Shown here: positions 1 through 7,368 of the stretch, in pieces
Layout of the letters: each line of letters starts with the position of its first letter
How positions within the stretch are numbered: the stretch's first letter is position 1
From: Candidatus Nitrosotalea sinensis
GTDB lineage: Archaea; Thermoproteota; Nitrososphaeria; Nitrososphaerales; Nitrosopumilaceae
Reading direction: 5' to 3'
Length of the DNA: 64,000 nt
Assembly (NCBI RefSeq): GCF_900143675.1
Contig: NZ_FRFC01000009.1
Location: 30,842 to 94,841 of the forward strand
Notes under the pieces: generated by a model
Told to the model about the DNA's origin: nothing
Database searches by the model: none
What the model saw: only the letters and a program-made list of their open reading frames with translations
Program-made: the position numbers and the translations under genes

Positions 1-601
1 TGCGCTCTATCACAGACAAGTTAAGAAGAGTATTCATTCCAATTCCTTTTCTTTGTATCTCTTTTCTTGTCTTCTCACAGTATTTGTGATCAGCTTGGTG
101 TTTGTTATCACTCGTAACCTCAAGAACTATCAAATTTCCTTCATATGGAAAAGTGAATTTTTGAATTTGTGTAGTTGACAACGTAAGATCCCCCATCTCT
201 GCCCTTCTAACCCTACTACGTTTTGCAATAATAAATCCAAGTTCAGATAAATCAGATATTGTATCGCCATATTCTAGATAATAAATTGACACCAGATTGA
301 GATTATCGTTTGTAAATCTCTCAAATAATTCATCATTTGTAGTAAACACAAAAGTAGGAGTCTCATGACTACATTTTTCGACTTGGCTCATTATTTGTGA
401 ACGATCTTTAAACCTTGCAAGAAGATACGTGTTTGAGTGTGATGGAAAATATGCTCTACCATCCTCAGAAAATGTCGCAGTTACAAAATACATGTCATCT
501 ACAAAATCAGATTTTTTGAAATTATCCCTTAACAATGTAAAATCAGTATTTTGCACATAAGGAATGCAGACATATCCTCCTTTGGCAAGATCCTCGGACA
601 C
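1..601 (-). CDS. Hypothetical protein, partial (C-terminus beyond the left edge)
   Basis: An open frame of about 200 codons runs on the minus strand off the left edge of the window, so the C-terminus is missing. I do not recognise the family. The visible part is soluble, mixed alpha/beta in character, with no signal peptide or membrane segment. No in-frame ATG lies near its beginning: a stop codon sits just upstream (around 617-619), leaving TTG at 610 or GTG at 601. I chose GTG because an A-box-like TATA (about 624-631) lies about 26 nt upstream, which would give a leaderless transcript starting at the GTG. A perfect dyad (636-650) sits just upstream of that TATA. The frame is real by length and composition; the function is unknown. 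Confidence 0.6.
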   Translation of the reverse strand, partial: MSEDLAKGGYVCIPYVQNTDFTLLRDNFKKSDFVDDMYFVTATFSEDGRAYFPSHSNTYLLARFKDRSQIMSQVEKCSHETPTFVFTTNDELFERFTNDNLNLVSIYYLEYGDTISDLSELGFIIAKRSRVRRAEMGDLTLSTTQIQKFTFPYEGNLIVLEVTSDNKHQADHKYCEKTRKEIQRKGIGMNTLLNLSVIER

Positions 602-635
602 AGTATCCAAACTTGTTTATCCTGTTTATATGTAG

Positions 636-650
636 TTTGATCAGATCAAA
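636..650. promoter_or_regulatory. 7-bp dyad upstream of the partial gene
   Basis: TTTGATC A GATCAAA is a perfect inverted repeat with a 1-nt centre. It lies directly upstream of a TATA-like element serving the minus-strand gene that starts at 601. Position and symmetry suggest an operator for a dimeric regulator; this is inference. Confidence 0.35.
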
Positions 651-733
651 AATTTAGTATTCAGATCCAAATTTTTTTAAAAAATCCAGTCATCGATAGT
701 TATTTAATACGAAAAAACCGCGTGAGAAACAGT

Positions 734-853
734 CCCACGCTAGCTCAGCCTGGTAGAGCTTCCGGCTGTAGTGGTTGGCCATCGGCTAACTGTCATCAGC
801 CTATCAGGCTTACAGAAACCGGGTTGTCGCAGGTTCAAATCCTGCGCGTGGGA
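734..853 (+). tRNA. tRNA-Tyr (GTA anticodon) with a 46-nt intron; CCA encoded at 854-856
   Basis: A full cloverleaf can be drawn: acceptor CCCACGC (734-740) pairs with GCGTGGG (846-852), discriminator A853, encoded CCA (854-856). The D stem is GCTC/GAGC, the T stem GCAGG/CCTGC with loop TTCAAAT, and the anticodon stem TCCGG/CCGGG closes on C-T-GTA-G-A. The anticodon GTA is at 768-770. The first pair is C1-G72, the archaeal tyrosine identity pair. An intron of about 46 nt (772-817) interrupts the loop after position 37, the canonical archaeal site. Its 3' part contains TTACAG (810-815), which pairs with CTGTAG (766-771) to form the helix of a bulge-helix-bulge. An A-box-like TTATTTAATA lies about 30 nt upstream. 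Confidence 0.95.
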
Positions 854-897
854 CCATCATAAACTTCAAAAAGTCTCGTATTCAAATACAAGAAGGC

Positions 898-1404
898 ATG
901 TCAGAGGATAAGAATTGGTCAACGTTAGACGAAGTTGATCAAAAAATAATAAACATCTTAAACAAAAATGCCAGAACACCTTCTAAAGAGATTGCAATAG
1001 AATTAAGAAATTCTGGCGTAGATGTATCAGATAGAACTATTCGAAAAAGAATTGAGAGATTAGAAAAAAATGGCATCATCAAAGGATACAAAGCAGTACT
1101 GAGTGGCGTATCATCCAATGATCAATTTGAAGCACTATTTCTAAAGCTCAAGATAACCCGCTCCATGGACAACATAGTAGAAGCTATAAAAAACTACGTC
1201 AAAACACTGCCAAATTATCTTTTTGTTGCAACTGTTGATGGGGATTGGAATATGATAGTAGTTATGAGAATGGAAGGAACTGAGAAAAATCCATCTGCAA
1301 GAATTGTAGAAAAATTTTCAGATCAAATAATTGATTACAAGATGAATGGAATTCAAATCAAAGATGTAAACCTACTCAATATGTCCTTACTACTTCTTAC
1401 ATAA
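898..1404 (+). CDS. Lrp/AsnC-family transcriptional regulator
   Basis: A 168-residue protein of typical Lrp/AsnC length. Residues ~10-62 form the N-terminal winged helix; the recognition part has the family pattern DRTIRKRIERLEKNGIIKGY. The rest (about 70-165) matches the ligand-binding RAM/ACT-like domain, including a conserved-looking ATVDGDWN stretch near residue 112. Such proteins form dimers or octamers and repress or activate in response to amino acids or other small ligands; no effector can be read here. It begins 45 nt after tRNA-Tyr and its 3' end overlaps the convergent receiver-domain gene by 8 bp. The start ATG fits the N-terminus of the family. Confidence 0.9.
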   Translation: MSEDKNWSTLDEVDQKIINILNKNARTPSKEIAIELRNSGVDVSDRTIRKRIERLEKNGIIKGYKAVLSGVSSNDQFEALFLKLKITRSMDNIVEAIKNYVKTLPNYLFVATVDGDWNMIVVMRMEGTEKNPSARIVEKFSDQIIDYKMNGIQIKDVNLLNMSLLLLT

Positions 1405-2140
1405 TTTCAGACAATCTTGCTGCATCTAATGCATTCTTCAGTTCATTTATGGAAAATGGTTTTTGGACAAATGCAGCAGAGCCAAATCCAATAGTCTTTC
1501 TGACACGCGGTGTTGATTTTTCATCAGCAGTTATCAATATTACCGAAATATCAGGTTTTGATTCTAGTAGTTTCTTTGCTACTACATCACCTTTTACATC
1601 AGGAAGATCCATATCAAGCAACACAATCGGGTTTTGTTTTAACTTTATGAGTTTAGAAACTAGAGATATTGCCGATTTTCCGTCCCCCACTGTTTGTATT
1701 TCGCTACATCCCAGCTGTTGGAGAAAATTCTCAACCCTCAACAAGATTGCAGGACTGTCATCCACTACAACAATAGGTCTTTTTTCATCAGCTATTTCCG
1801 ACGTGTGTTTTTTTGCTTCCTCATATGCTTTCATTGCATCATCGTATCGTCCTATCCTGAGCAAACATCTAGCAGCACATTGATATGCATAGTTTGAATT
1901 CTTACCATCCTTTTTTGCAAGTTTAAGATAAAAATCTGCAGCATGTGATAGCTCATCCTTTTTTTCTTTTCCTTGTCTTGACTTGCATTCAGCAGCCAGA
2001 ATAAGATACAGTCCAGCTTTATAGCTATTATTTTTCATCTCTTTTTGAGCAAGATCCATGAACATGTTACGTGCTGTAGTATTTTGGTCATTTTTCATAT
2101 AAGTACATGCGAGATCAAATTTCTCCAGATCTTTTTCCAT
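1397..2140 (-). CDS. Response-regulator receiver protein with N-terminal TPR-like helices
   Basis: A 247-residue, two-part protein. Residues 1-115 are helical with TPR-like periodicity (for example YAYQCAARCLLRIGRYDDAM), suggesting a protein-binding platform. Residues ~121-245 form a receiver (REC) domain: acidic pair D127-D128, phosphoacceptor D176 in VLLDMDLPD, T204 and K227 in the FVQKPF motif. No output (DNA-binding or enzymatic) domain follows, so the phosphorylation state is probably read through the TPR part. No histidine kinase lies in the window, so it is an orphan receiver here. It overlaps the convergent Lrp gene by 8 bp. The domain call is secure; the partner is unknown. Confidence 0.88.
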   Translation of the reverse strand: MEKDLEKFDLACTYMKNDQNTTARNMFMDLAQKEMKNNSYKAGLYLILAAECKSRQGKEKKDELSHAADFYLKLAKKDGKNSNYAYQCAARCLLRIGRYDDAMKAYEEAKKHTSEIADEKRPIVVVDDSPAILLRVENFLQQLGCSEIQTVGDGKSAISLVSKLIKLKQNPIVLLDMDLPDVKGDVVAKKLLESKPDISVILITADEKSTPRVRKTIGFGSAAFVQKPFSINELKNALDAARLSEIM

Positions 2141-2229
2141 GATTAAGGTAGTACATGATCGAGTATAATATTTTGCTTATGTAAGAAGAGAAAACTCTTG
2201 ACTTGAGCTAAGAAAAGAGTAGATAATAC

Positions 2230-2922
2230 ATGTATTATAAACAAAAACAGAATAGCAATAGAGTGAGTAAAGAAGATCCAAATGTAGGCATTTCCCAACC
2301 TCCTGTTAACATATTATTTAGTCCTCTAGATGTTTCAAAGAAAGACGTATGGAGCATAGACGTAATACGCATTTTAGACATACTTATCAAAATTCTCAGT
2401 CAGACAGACAAGAAAGATCTCAGAGTAGCAGGAATTGCAGCCCTATCTTCTGCCATGATACACAGAATGAAAGTTGAGAGCATTTTCGCTTTACAAAAGG
2501 CAGCCATGGAAAAGAAACCTCTCACACAGAGAGAAGATGTAGACATTGAAGTGATAAACATGCCATATAGGCACGAATCCACATACCCAGTTACACTTGA
2601 TGAACTATTATCAGTATTAGAAAATCTCATAGGCACAATAGCAAATCCTCGCTCAAGTAGAAGACAGTTAGAATTTGAGCCTGTCCAGGCACCAAATTTT
2701 GATGATTATTTCATTTCACTTGAGAAGATAATAGGTCAGTATGAGGAATTGATAGTAAACAAGATAAAGGCTGCAGGATATGGTTCGTTTAAGAACATAG
2801 TAGCAGAGCTTGAATTAATAGATGTCATAAGATGCTTTTTTGCTATTTTATTTCTGGCAAGAGACATGAAAGTAGATCTAGAGCAAACAGAAGATGACAT
2901 CATAGTATCTCTGATAAAATAG
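2230..2922 (+). CDS. scpA: Segregation and condensation protein A (ScpA-like kleisin)
   Basis: A 230-residue kleisin-like protein. ScpA bridges the heads of SMC and recruits ScpB in chromosome condensation and segregation. An N-terminal block with FSPLDVSKKDVWSIDVIRILDIL resembles the ScpA SMC-neck-binding region (residues ~30-55), and the C-terminal ~60 residues resemble the winged-helix cap (IIVSLIK at the end). The middle is low in similarity, as usual for archaeal ScpA. The strongest support is context: a clear ScpB follows 70 nt downstream on the same strand. No smc gene is in the window. The assignment rests on N-terminal pattern plus neighbour. Confidence 0.78.
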   Translation: MYYKQKQNSNRVSKEDPNVGISQPPVNILFSPLDVSKKDVWSIDVIRILDILIKILSQTDKKDLRVAGIAALSSAMIHRMKVESIFALQKAAMEKKPLTQREDVDIEVINMPYRHESTYPVTLDELLSVLENLIGTIANPRSSRRQLEFEPVQAPNFDDYFISLEKIIGQYEELIVNKIKAAGYGSFKNIVAELELIDVIRCFFAILFLARDMKVDLEQTEDDIIVSLIK

Positions 2923-2992
2923 AAATTTACAATCAGATCAATACAAAGTAGGAATTTCATTTAAGTATACTACAACCTACACTTGTGCATAC

Positions 2993-3580
2993 ATGGGCAA
3001 GATAGATGATGATGATGCCATAGCAAGATTGGAGGCTGCCTTGTACTCTGCAGGAAGGCCTTTGACCATAGAGGAATTGATAAAGGCATCTGGAACAGAA
3101 TCAAGAACCAAAACATTGACATTGATGACAAATCTTGTAAAAAAGACCAAATCGGTGTTCAAGGCAATAGAAGTAGCAAGCTTGCCTGATGGCTCGTATG
3201 TATTCCAGTTAAAACCAGAATTTAACACAGTGATAAGAAAATATGCGTCAAAACCACTTTTGCCAACGGCTACACTAAAGACTTTGTCATATATCGCATA
3301 CATGCAACCAATCTCCTCAAAGAGACTGGTAGAGGTAAGAGGATCAGGAGTGTATATGCATCTGAAATTACTACAGCAACTGGACTATATCGAACATCAA
3401 AATGTTGGAAGATTAAAGATATACAACACTACCGAAAAGTTCCAAAAATATTTTGGTATTCAGGGAGACAAGGATCTTCTCAAACAGAAATTATTTACAA
3501 AAGTAAGAGTCCCTAGCCAGGCTACAGAACAACCACCGCAGCCAGATCCTGAACCCATGGCTCAAACAAGTCAAGGATAA
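2993..3580 (+). CDS. scpB: Segregation and condensation protein B (ScpB)
   Basis: A 195-residue protein with the two tandem winged-helix domains of ScpB. The first (residues ~8-85) starts with IARLEAALYSAGRPLTIEEL, the typical ScpB opening; the second (~88-160) includes LKTLSYIAYMQPISSKRLVEVRGSGVY, a recognisable ScpB core (given here only for identification). ScpB dimers bind ScpA and regulate the SMC complex. The C-terminal 35 residues are a proline/glutamine-rich, probably disordered tail. It follows scpA on the same strand after 70 nt, so the two are probably co-expressed. Confidence 0.88.
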   Translation: MGKIDDDDAIARLEAALYSAGRPLTIEELIKASGTESRTKTLTLMTNLVKKTKSVFKAIEVASLPDGSYVFQLKPEFNTVIRKYASKPLLPTATLKTLSYIAYMQPISSKRLVEVRGSGVYMHLKLLQQLDYIEHQNVGRLKIYNTTEKFQKYFGIQGDKDLLKQKLFTKVRVPSQATEQPPQPDPEPMAQTSQG

Positions 3581-3638
3581 GACAAGACCATTTCTAGACT
3601 GTAAATGGTATAAATTAGAGATACTTTATCGAATCAAC

Positions 3639-4019
3639 ATGAAAAAGTCTGTGGAAAATCTTGCAACAAGTAAGATTACAGGTGGTAGAAGATACCCTCT
3701 CAGATCAAGACGAAAGTACGAAATTGACAGATATTCTGTAGAAGCCGTACCAGGAGAGCAGGTAACAATCACACGAAAGACAAGAGGAGGAAATAAAAAA
3801 ACATCCCTTAAAACCACAGACATTGTAAACTTGACAGTTCCAGGTTCTAAAGTAAAAAAATTAAAGATTCTCAAAGTCTTGAAAAATCCATCAAACAAGG
3901 ACTATGAAAGACGTGGAGTAATATCAAAAGGCGCAATCTTGGAGACAGAAGCTGGCCAATGCAAAGTAATCTCAAGACCAGGTCAAGATGGCGTAGTAAA
4001 TGCTATTTTGATAAAGTGA
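3639..4019 (+). CDS. rps8e: 30S ribosomal protein S8e
   Basis: A 126-residue basic protein matching archaeal S8e in size and pattern: an N-terminal GGRRYPLRSRRKYEIDR segment and a C-terminal ISKGAILETEAGQCKVISRPGQDG segment that are hallmarks of the family. It is a component of the small ribosomal subunit. SRP19 starts 4 nt after its stop, so the pair is likely one transcript linking translation and protein targeting. The ATG start gives the expected N-terminus. Confidence 0.95.
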   Translation: MKKSVENLATSKITGGRRYPLRSRRKYEIDRYSVEAVPGEQVTITRKTRGGNKKTSLKTTDIVNLTVPGSKVKKLKILKVLKNPSNKDYERRGVISKGAILETEAGQCKVISRPGQDGVVNAILIK

Positions 4020-4023
4020 TACC

Positions 4024-4323
4024 ATGAAAGATTACGAACATGTCGTAGTCTGGCTTGATTATTTTAACAAAAACATACCAAAAAAAATGGGAAGAAGAGT
4101 TTCTCGCGAGAAAAGCATCTTTGATCCTTCTTTGAACGAATTAATTGATGCAGCAAAGGCAGCAGGCCTAGAACCTACAGAGACAAATGATCAAGCAAGA
4201 TTTCCAAGAAGGCCCTATGTAAGATCAGGGTATATCGCAGTGGCCAAGTCCAAACCTAAAACAAAAATCATTTCGGTAATATCTGAGAAAATGGTTGCAA
4301 AAAGAGCCAAACAATCAAAGTAA
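4024..4323 (+). CDS. srp19: Signal recognition particle protein SRP19
   Basis: A 99-residue protein. SRP19 binds the tips of SRP RNA helices 6 and 8 and promotes SRP54 loading for co-translational targeting. The N-terminus VVWLDYFNKNIPKKMGRRVS has the family pattern of a hydrophobic strand followed by a basic GRR-containing loop, and the C-terminal half carries the FPRRPYVRSGYI element. It begins 4 nt after rps8e. Length is normal for archaeal SRP19. SRP RNA and SRP54 genes are not seen in the window. Confidence 0.93.
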   Translation: MKDYEHVVVWLDYFNKNIPKKMGRRVSREKSIFDPSLNELIDAAKAAGLEPTETNDQARFPRRPYVRSGYIAVAKSKPKTKIISVISEKMVAKRAKQSK

Positions 4324-4382
4324 ATATCGTTTATAGCTTGCAGCTAAAGTAATTTTGACAGAACTCTATTGATAACAGTATT

Positions 4383-4670
4383 TTGTTGAAGATTCAATTG
4401 CAGGAGGTAGGCGAAGTATTGCATCTAGCGAGTAGCGGTAGAGTCATCATTAGACTCACAAAGCATCTACGAGATAACCAGATACTAGTGGACAGTTCTG
4501 GTGTCAAAGTCGCCAAAGTATCAGAAATGATAGGTCCTATTGATGCACCATATGCTTCAGCAGTTCCGCTTACCAACAATATCAAAAAACAGATAGGAAA
4601 GAAGGTTTTCATCGTTGAAGAAACTCCTGTGATGAGACCAAAAAGATTCAAAGGAAATAGAAGAAGATGA
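4383..4670 (+). CDS. gar1: H/ACA RNA-protein component Gar1
   Basis: A 95-residue Gar1/Naf1-type beta-barrel protein. Gar1 is part of the archaeal H/ACA pseudouridylation particle with Cbf5, Nop10 and L7Ae. The core carries VGEVLHLASSGRVIIRL and a GPIDAPYASA segment typical of the family, followed by a basic tail ending RFKGNRRR. The start is TTG: no ATG is available in frame upstream of the conserved core. The stop overlaps the TFB start by 4 bp, a common archaeal gar1-tfb arrangement that implies coupled translation. Confidence 0.92.
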   Translation: MLKIQLQEVGEVLHLASSGRVIIRLTKHLRDNQILVDSSGVKVAKVSEMIGPIDAPYASAVPLTNNIKKQIGKKVFIVEETPVMRPKRFKGNRRR

Positions 4671-5626
4671 CCATAGTAGAATTACAGACAAATTGCCCAG
4701 AATGTCGTTCTAGTTTGATTGACGACTTTCATAATGGCGAAAAGATTTGTTCTGGCTGCGGATTGGTCGCAATGGAACAGATGCCAGATTACGGAATTGA
4801 ATCAAGAGCAACAAATCCTGAAGAAAAAATGAAGTTGACAAGAGCATCCGGGCAGACAAGTTATGCACAACATGACTTGGGAATAAGAACAGAGATTGCC
4901 ATGGGAACAAAAGACTTCAGTGGAAGAACCATATCAAACGATGTTGCAAATCAGATGTACAATCTGAGAAAATGGCAGACCAGAATAAGGGTTGCATCTC
5001 CAGAAGAGCGAAGACTAGCAAATATTTTGGCAAAGATTGGAGAAACGTGCAATGCACTAGCATTGCCTAGAAATGTAACTGAATCAGCATCAATGATATA
5101 CAGAAACTTCCAAGGACAGGCAGACGCAAAGGGTAAATCAGTTGCATGCATGTCAGCAGCAACAATATACATGGCATGCAAACAATGTGATGTAGTACGA
5201 TCCCTTGATGAGATTTGTGCTGCAACAGGAAGTTCAAAAGAAGACAAGCTCAATGTCAAATTGACAGCAAAATATTACAGAACACTTGTGATGGAACTTG
5301 GTTCCAAAACAGCACCTACCGTAACTCTTGAGAAATACATATCAAAAATAGCAAATCTGGCAAAACTTGAAGTCCGTGTAGAGAGACTTGCTGCCGAAAT
5401 TGCAGAAAAGACATCTGATCATAGCCTTGCAGACGGAAAGGCTCCAAATGGATTGGCTGCTGCATACCTGTACATAGCATCAACGCTTCTTGGACAAAGT
5501 ATCCTCCAAAGAGACGTCTCAAGTGTAGCAGGGATAACAGAGGTCACCATAAGAAACAGATGCAAGGAAATTCTCACAGCATACAAGATCAAAGTTACAT
5601 TACGACAATCAGTAGTAAAGAACTAA
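4667..5626 (+). CDS. tfb: Transcription initiation factor IIB (TFB)
   Basis: A 319-residue TFB. It recruits RNA polymerase to TBP-bound promoters and recognises the BRE. The N-terminal zinc ribbon has C10, C13, C28 and C31 (CPEC/CSGC); the B-finger/linker region follows, then two cyclin-fold repeats (~120-205 and ~215-310), with the second ending in the IRNRCKEIL pattern. All expected parts are present and length is normal. It overlaps gar1 by 4 bp. A C- and T-rich run follows the stop, consistent with an archaeal terminator. Nitrososphaerota often have several TFBs; this one looks like a full, standard copy. Confidence 0.96.
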   Translation: MTIVELQTNCPECRSSLIDDFHNGEKICSGCGLVAMEQMPDYGIESRATNPEEKMKLTRASGQTSYAQHDLGIRTEIAMGTKDFSGRTISNDVANQMYNLRKWQTRIRVASPEERRLANILAKIGETCNALALPRNVTESASMIYRNFQGQADAKGKSVACMSAATIYMACKQCDVVRSLDEICAATGSSKEDKLNVKLTAKYYRTLVMELGSKTAPTVTLEKYISKIANLAKLEVRVERLAAEIAEKTSDHSLADGKAPNGLAAAYLYIASTLLGQSILQRDVSSVAGITEVTIRNRCKEILTAYKIKVTLRQSVVKN

Positions 5627-5628
5627 CC

Positions 5629-5650
5629 CCCCTTTCTTCTTATTTTTATC
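5629..5650 (+). terminator. Pyrimidine-rich terminator after tfb
   Basis: Directly after the tfb stop the plus strand carries a run of C then T-rich clusters (several T tracts of 3-5). Archaeal RNA polymerase terminates at T-rich tracts without needing a hairpin. Placement between two convergent genes supports this; it is an inference from composition. Confidence 0.4.
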
Positions 5651-5669
5651 ATGTATAACAAAAATAACT

Positions 5670-5855
5670 TTAGTTTGTCATGGCTATTTTTGTCAAGTAT
5701 TTCAACTTTGACAACGAAAGACATGACATATGGTGCTGCCTAAAAGTCTCCTTGAAGCAGGTCTTACATATTCTCTGTATAGCCTTTCTACAGTGACTAC
5801 ACCAGAGATATTTTACAAGATCCCCTCCACAGAATCTACAACTTTCATCCGGCAT
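5670..5855 (-). CDS. Small zinc-finger protein
   Basis: A 61-residue protein with metal-binding spacing: CRFC near residue 6, CSHC near 19, CKTC near 30, and an HH-x2-C near 41. Eight or more potential ligands in 61 residues suggest two zinc sites. No catalytic domain is visible. It is convergent to tfb with a 43-nt gap. The cysteine/histidine pattern is far from random, so I accept it as a gene although it is short; a nucleic-acid or protein-binding role is a guess. Confidence 0.6.
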   Translation of the reverse strand: MPDESCRFCGGDLVKYLWCSHCRKAIQRICKTCFKETFRQHHMSCLSLSKLKYLTKIAMTN

Positions 5856-6010
5856 TATACATCATAATACAATATCAAATCAAAGTTTTTAACAAAATGC
5901 AAATAGATCCAGTATCATTCATAGAACTATTCAGATTTCATAATCCATGTTAGAACAATATTTACTATATACCGTACATCATAATAAAAAGAAAAAGAAG
6001 AGATATCCTT

Positions 6011-7171
6011 TTACGGATATGACCATATTTGCTGGCCGTTGTATTTAATTTCCGAGATGCCCTTTTTGTCCAGTTCTTGTACTGCACTAGGTAGTGGAAC
6101 ATACAAGAGTTTTTCAGCATACTTTTGTCCGTCAGTCACAAACCAATACAGCATATGAACAAAGTCATGTGCTTTTTGTGCATCCATTCCTTTGAGTTGC
6201 TCAAGGTTTGGATTTACCAACAAGTATGTGAATGTCGCAATTGGATATGCGTTTGGTCCTGGTGCATCATTTATGGAAACGTTGCTCCAAATTCCGTCTG
6301 CTGTTGGTAGTGATGATATCACACCAGATGCTGCTGCGGCAGTGGTAGACACTGTAGCATCAAGAAATGCAGTCTTGTCGTGATTCTGAATATATGCATA
6401 TGTCATTGGTATGCCAGATGCCAATTTATTGGTCTTGGCGTATGCCAATTCAACATAACCTATTGACTCAGGAACCTTCTTCACTATTGCTGCAACACCA
6501 GCATTGCCAGATCCTCCCATACCAGTAGGCCATGGAACAGATGTTCCTTTTCCTATCTTTCCATTCCAATCGGTACTGACTTGTGAGAGATAGCTAGTAA
6601 AGGCAAAGGTTGTACCAGAACCGTCAGATCTATGAACAGTTATGATTTTATTCCTGTCAGCCTTCAATGCTTTTGCAATGTTTGGATCAGTCTGAAGTTT
6701 TACAATAGCATTATCATGCCAGTAAATAATTTCACCGGAAAAGATTTTTGCTATTACATCTCCAGTCAGTTTCAATCCATTTTGTTGAACTCCTTGGAGA
6801 TTGTATACAACAACTATCGCACCCATTGATTCTGGAATGTGTAGTGTTCCCTTGGGAGCTTTTGCAATATCACTACTTTGTAGTGGTGCATCAGTTCCTG
6901 CAAAGTCTACTTTCTTTGTTGTGTACAATTTGATTCCAGCTCCACTTCCTATAGCTTGGTAGTTCAGCGAAATTCCAGGATACTGTTTTGTGTATTCAAC
7001 TCTCCATTTGTCAATTATAGGATACGCAAAAGTTGATCCAGCTCCATTGAATTTGTATTTGTCACTGTCACCAGGTGCTGCAGGCGTAGAGTCTGCATGT
7101 GCACTAAGAGCAGTTGTCGGTACTATTAGGACTAACATTAATGTTAATCCCAATAAGATCTTTTTTGTCAT
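6011..7171 (-). CDS. pstS: Phosphate ABC transporter substrate-binding protein PstS (1)
   Basis: The extracellular phosphate-binding subunit of the Pst transporter, 386 residues from the chosen start. The frame extends 33 codons further up, but the ATG at 7171 (MTKKILLG) gives a clean signal peptide of ~25 residues, so I use it. The mature part begins with the PstS pattern GAGSTFAYPI and contains YQAIGSGAG, FAGTDAPL, HRSDGSGTT and GTGGSGN-like segments (here GMGGSGNAG) that line the phosphate site. It ends in IWSYP with no C-terminal anchor, unlike the paralogue next door, so it may be released or held by other means. It is the last gene of the minus-strand pst block, 197 bp after pstS(2), with its own AT-rich upstream dyads. 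Confidence 0.93.
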   Translation of the reverse strand: MTKKILLGLTLMLVLIVPTTALSAHADSTPAAPGDSDKYKFNGAGSTFAYPIIDKWRVEYTKQYPGISLNYQAIGSGAGIKLYTTKKVDFAGTDAPLQSSDIAKAPKGTLHIPESMGAIVVVYNLQGVQQNGLKLTGDVIAKIFSGEIIYWHDNAIVKLQTDPNIAKALKADRNKIITVHRSDGSGTTFAFTSYLSQVSTDWNGKIGKGTSVPWPTGMGGSGNAGVAAIVKKVPESIGYVELAYAKTNKLASGIPMTYAYIQNHDKTAFLDATVSTTAAAASGVISSLPTADGIWSNVSINDAPGPNAYPIATFTYLLVNPNLEQLKGMDAQKAHDFVHMLYWFVTDGQKYAEKLLYVPLPSAVQELDKKGISEIKYNGQQIWSYP

Positions 7172-7237
7172 CAAGCAAATATGAGACACTTGTTTATTTA
7201 CAGATAATCGGTATAGATCATGTAAATAGCTGTACAT

Positions 7238-7254
7238 TATGATATCATATGATA
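7238..7254. promoter_or_regulatory. Overlapping AT-rich palindromes upstream of pstS(1)
   Basis: TATGATATCATA (7238-7249) and TATCATATGATA (7243-7254) are both perfect palindromes and share seven bases. They lie about 70 bp upstream of the pstS(1) start. This could be an operator or the promoter region itself; the sequence shows only the symmetry. Confidence 0.35.
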
Positions 7255-7368
7255 CCATATAGAAATACAATAGTGTAATTTACAATAGAATTTTTATTTT
7301 GTGAATAGATCGTAAATTAGACAAAATAATATTACTAAATTTTATTATTTAAAAAAAGAAGAAAGAGT

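Noticed and set aside
6011..7270. Longer PstS(1) start at 7270
   Set aside because: The extra 33 residues precede a normal signal peptide and would disrupt it; ATG 7171 is preferred.
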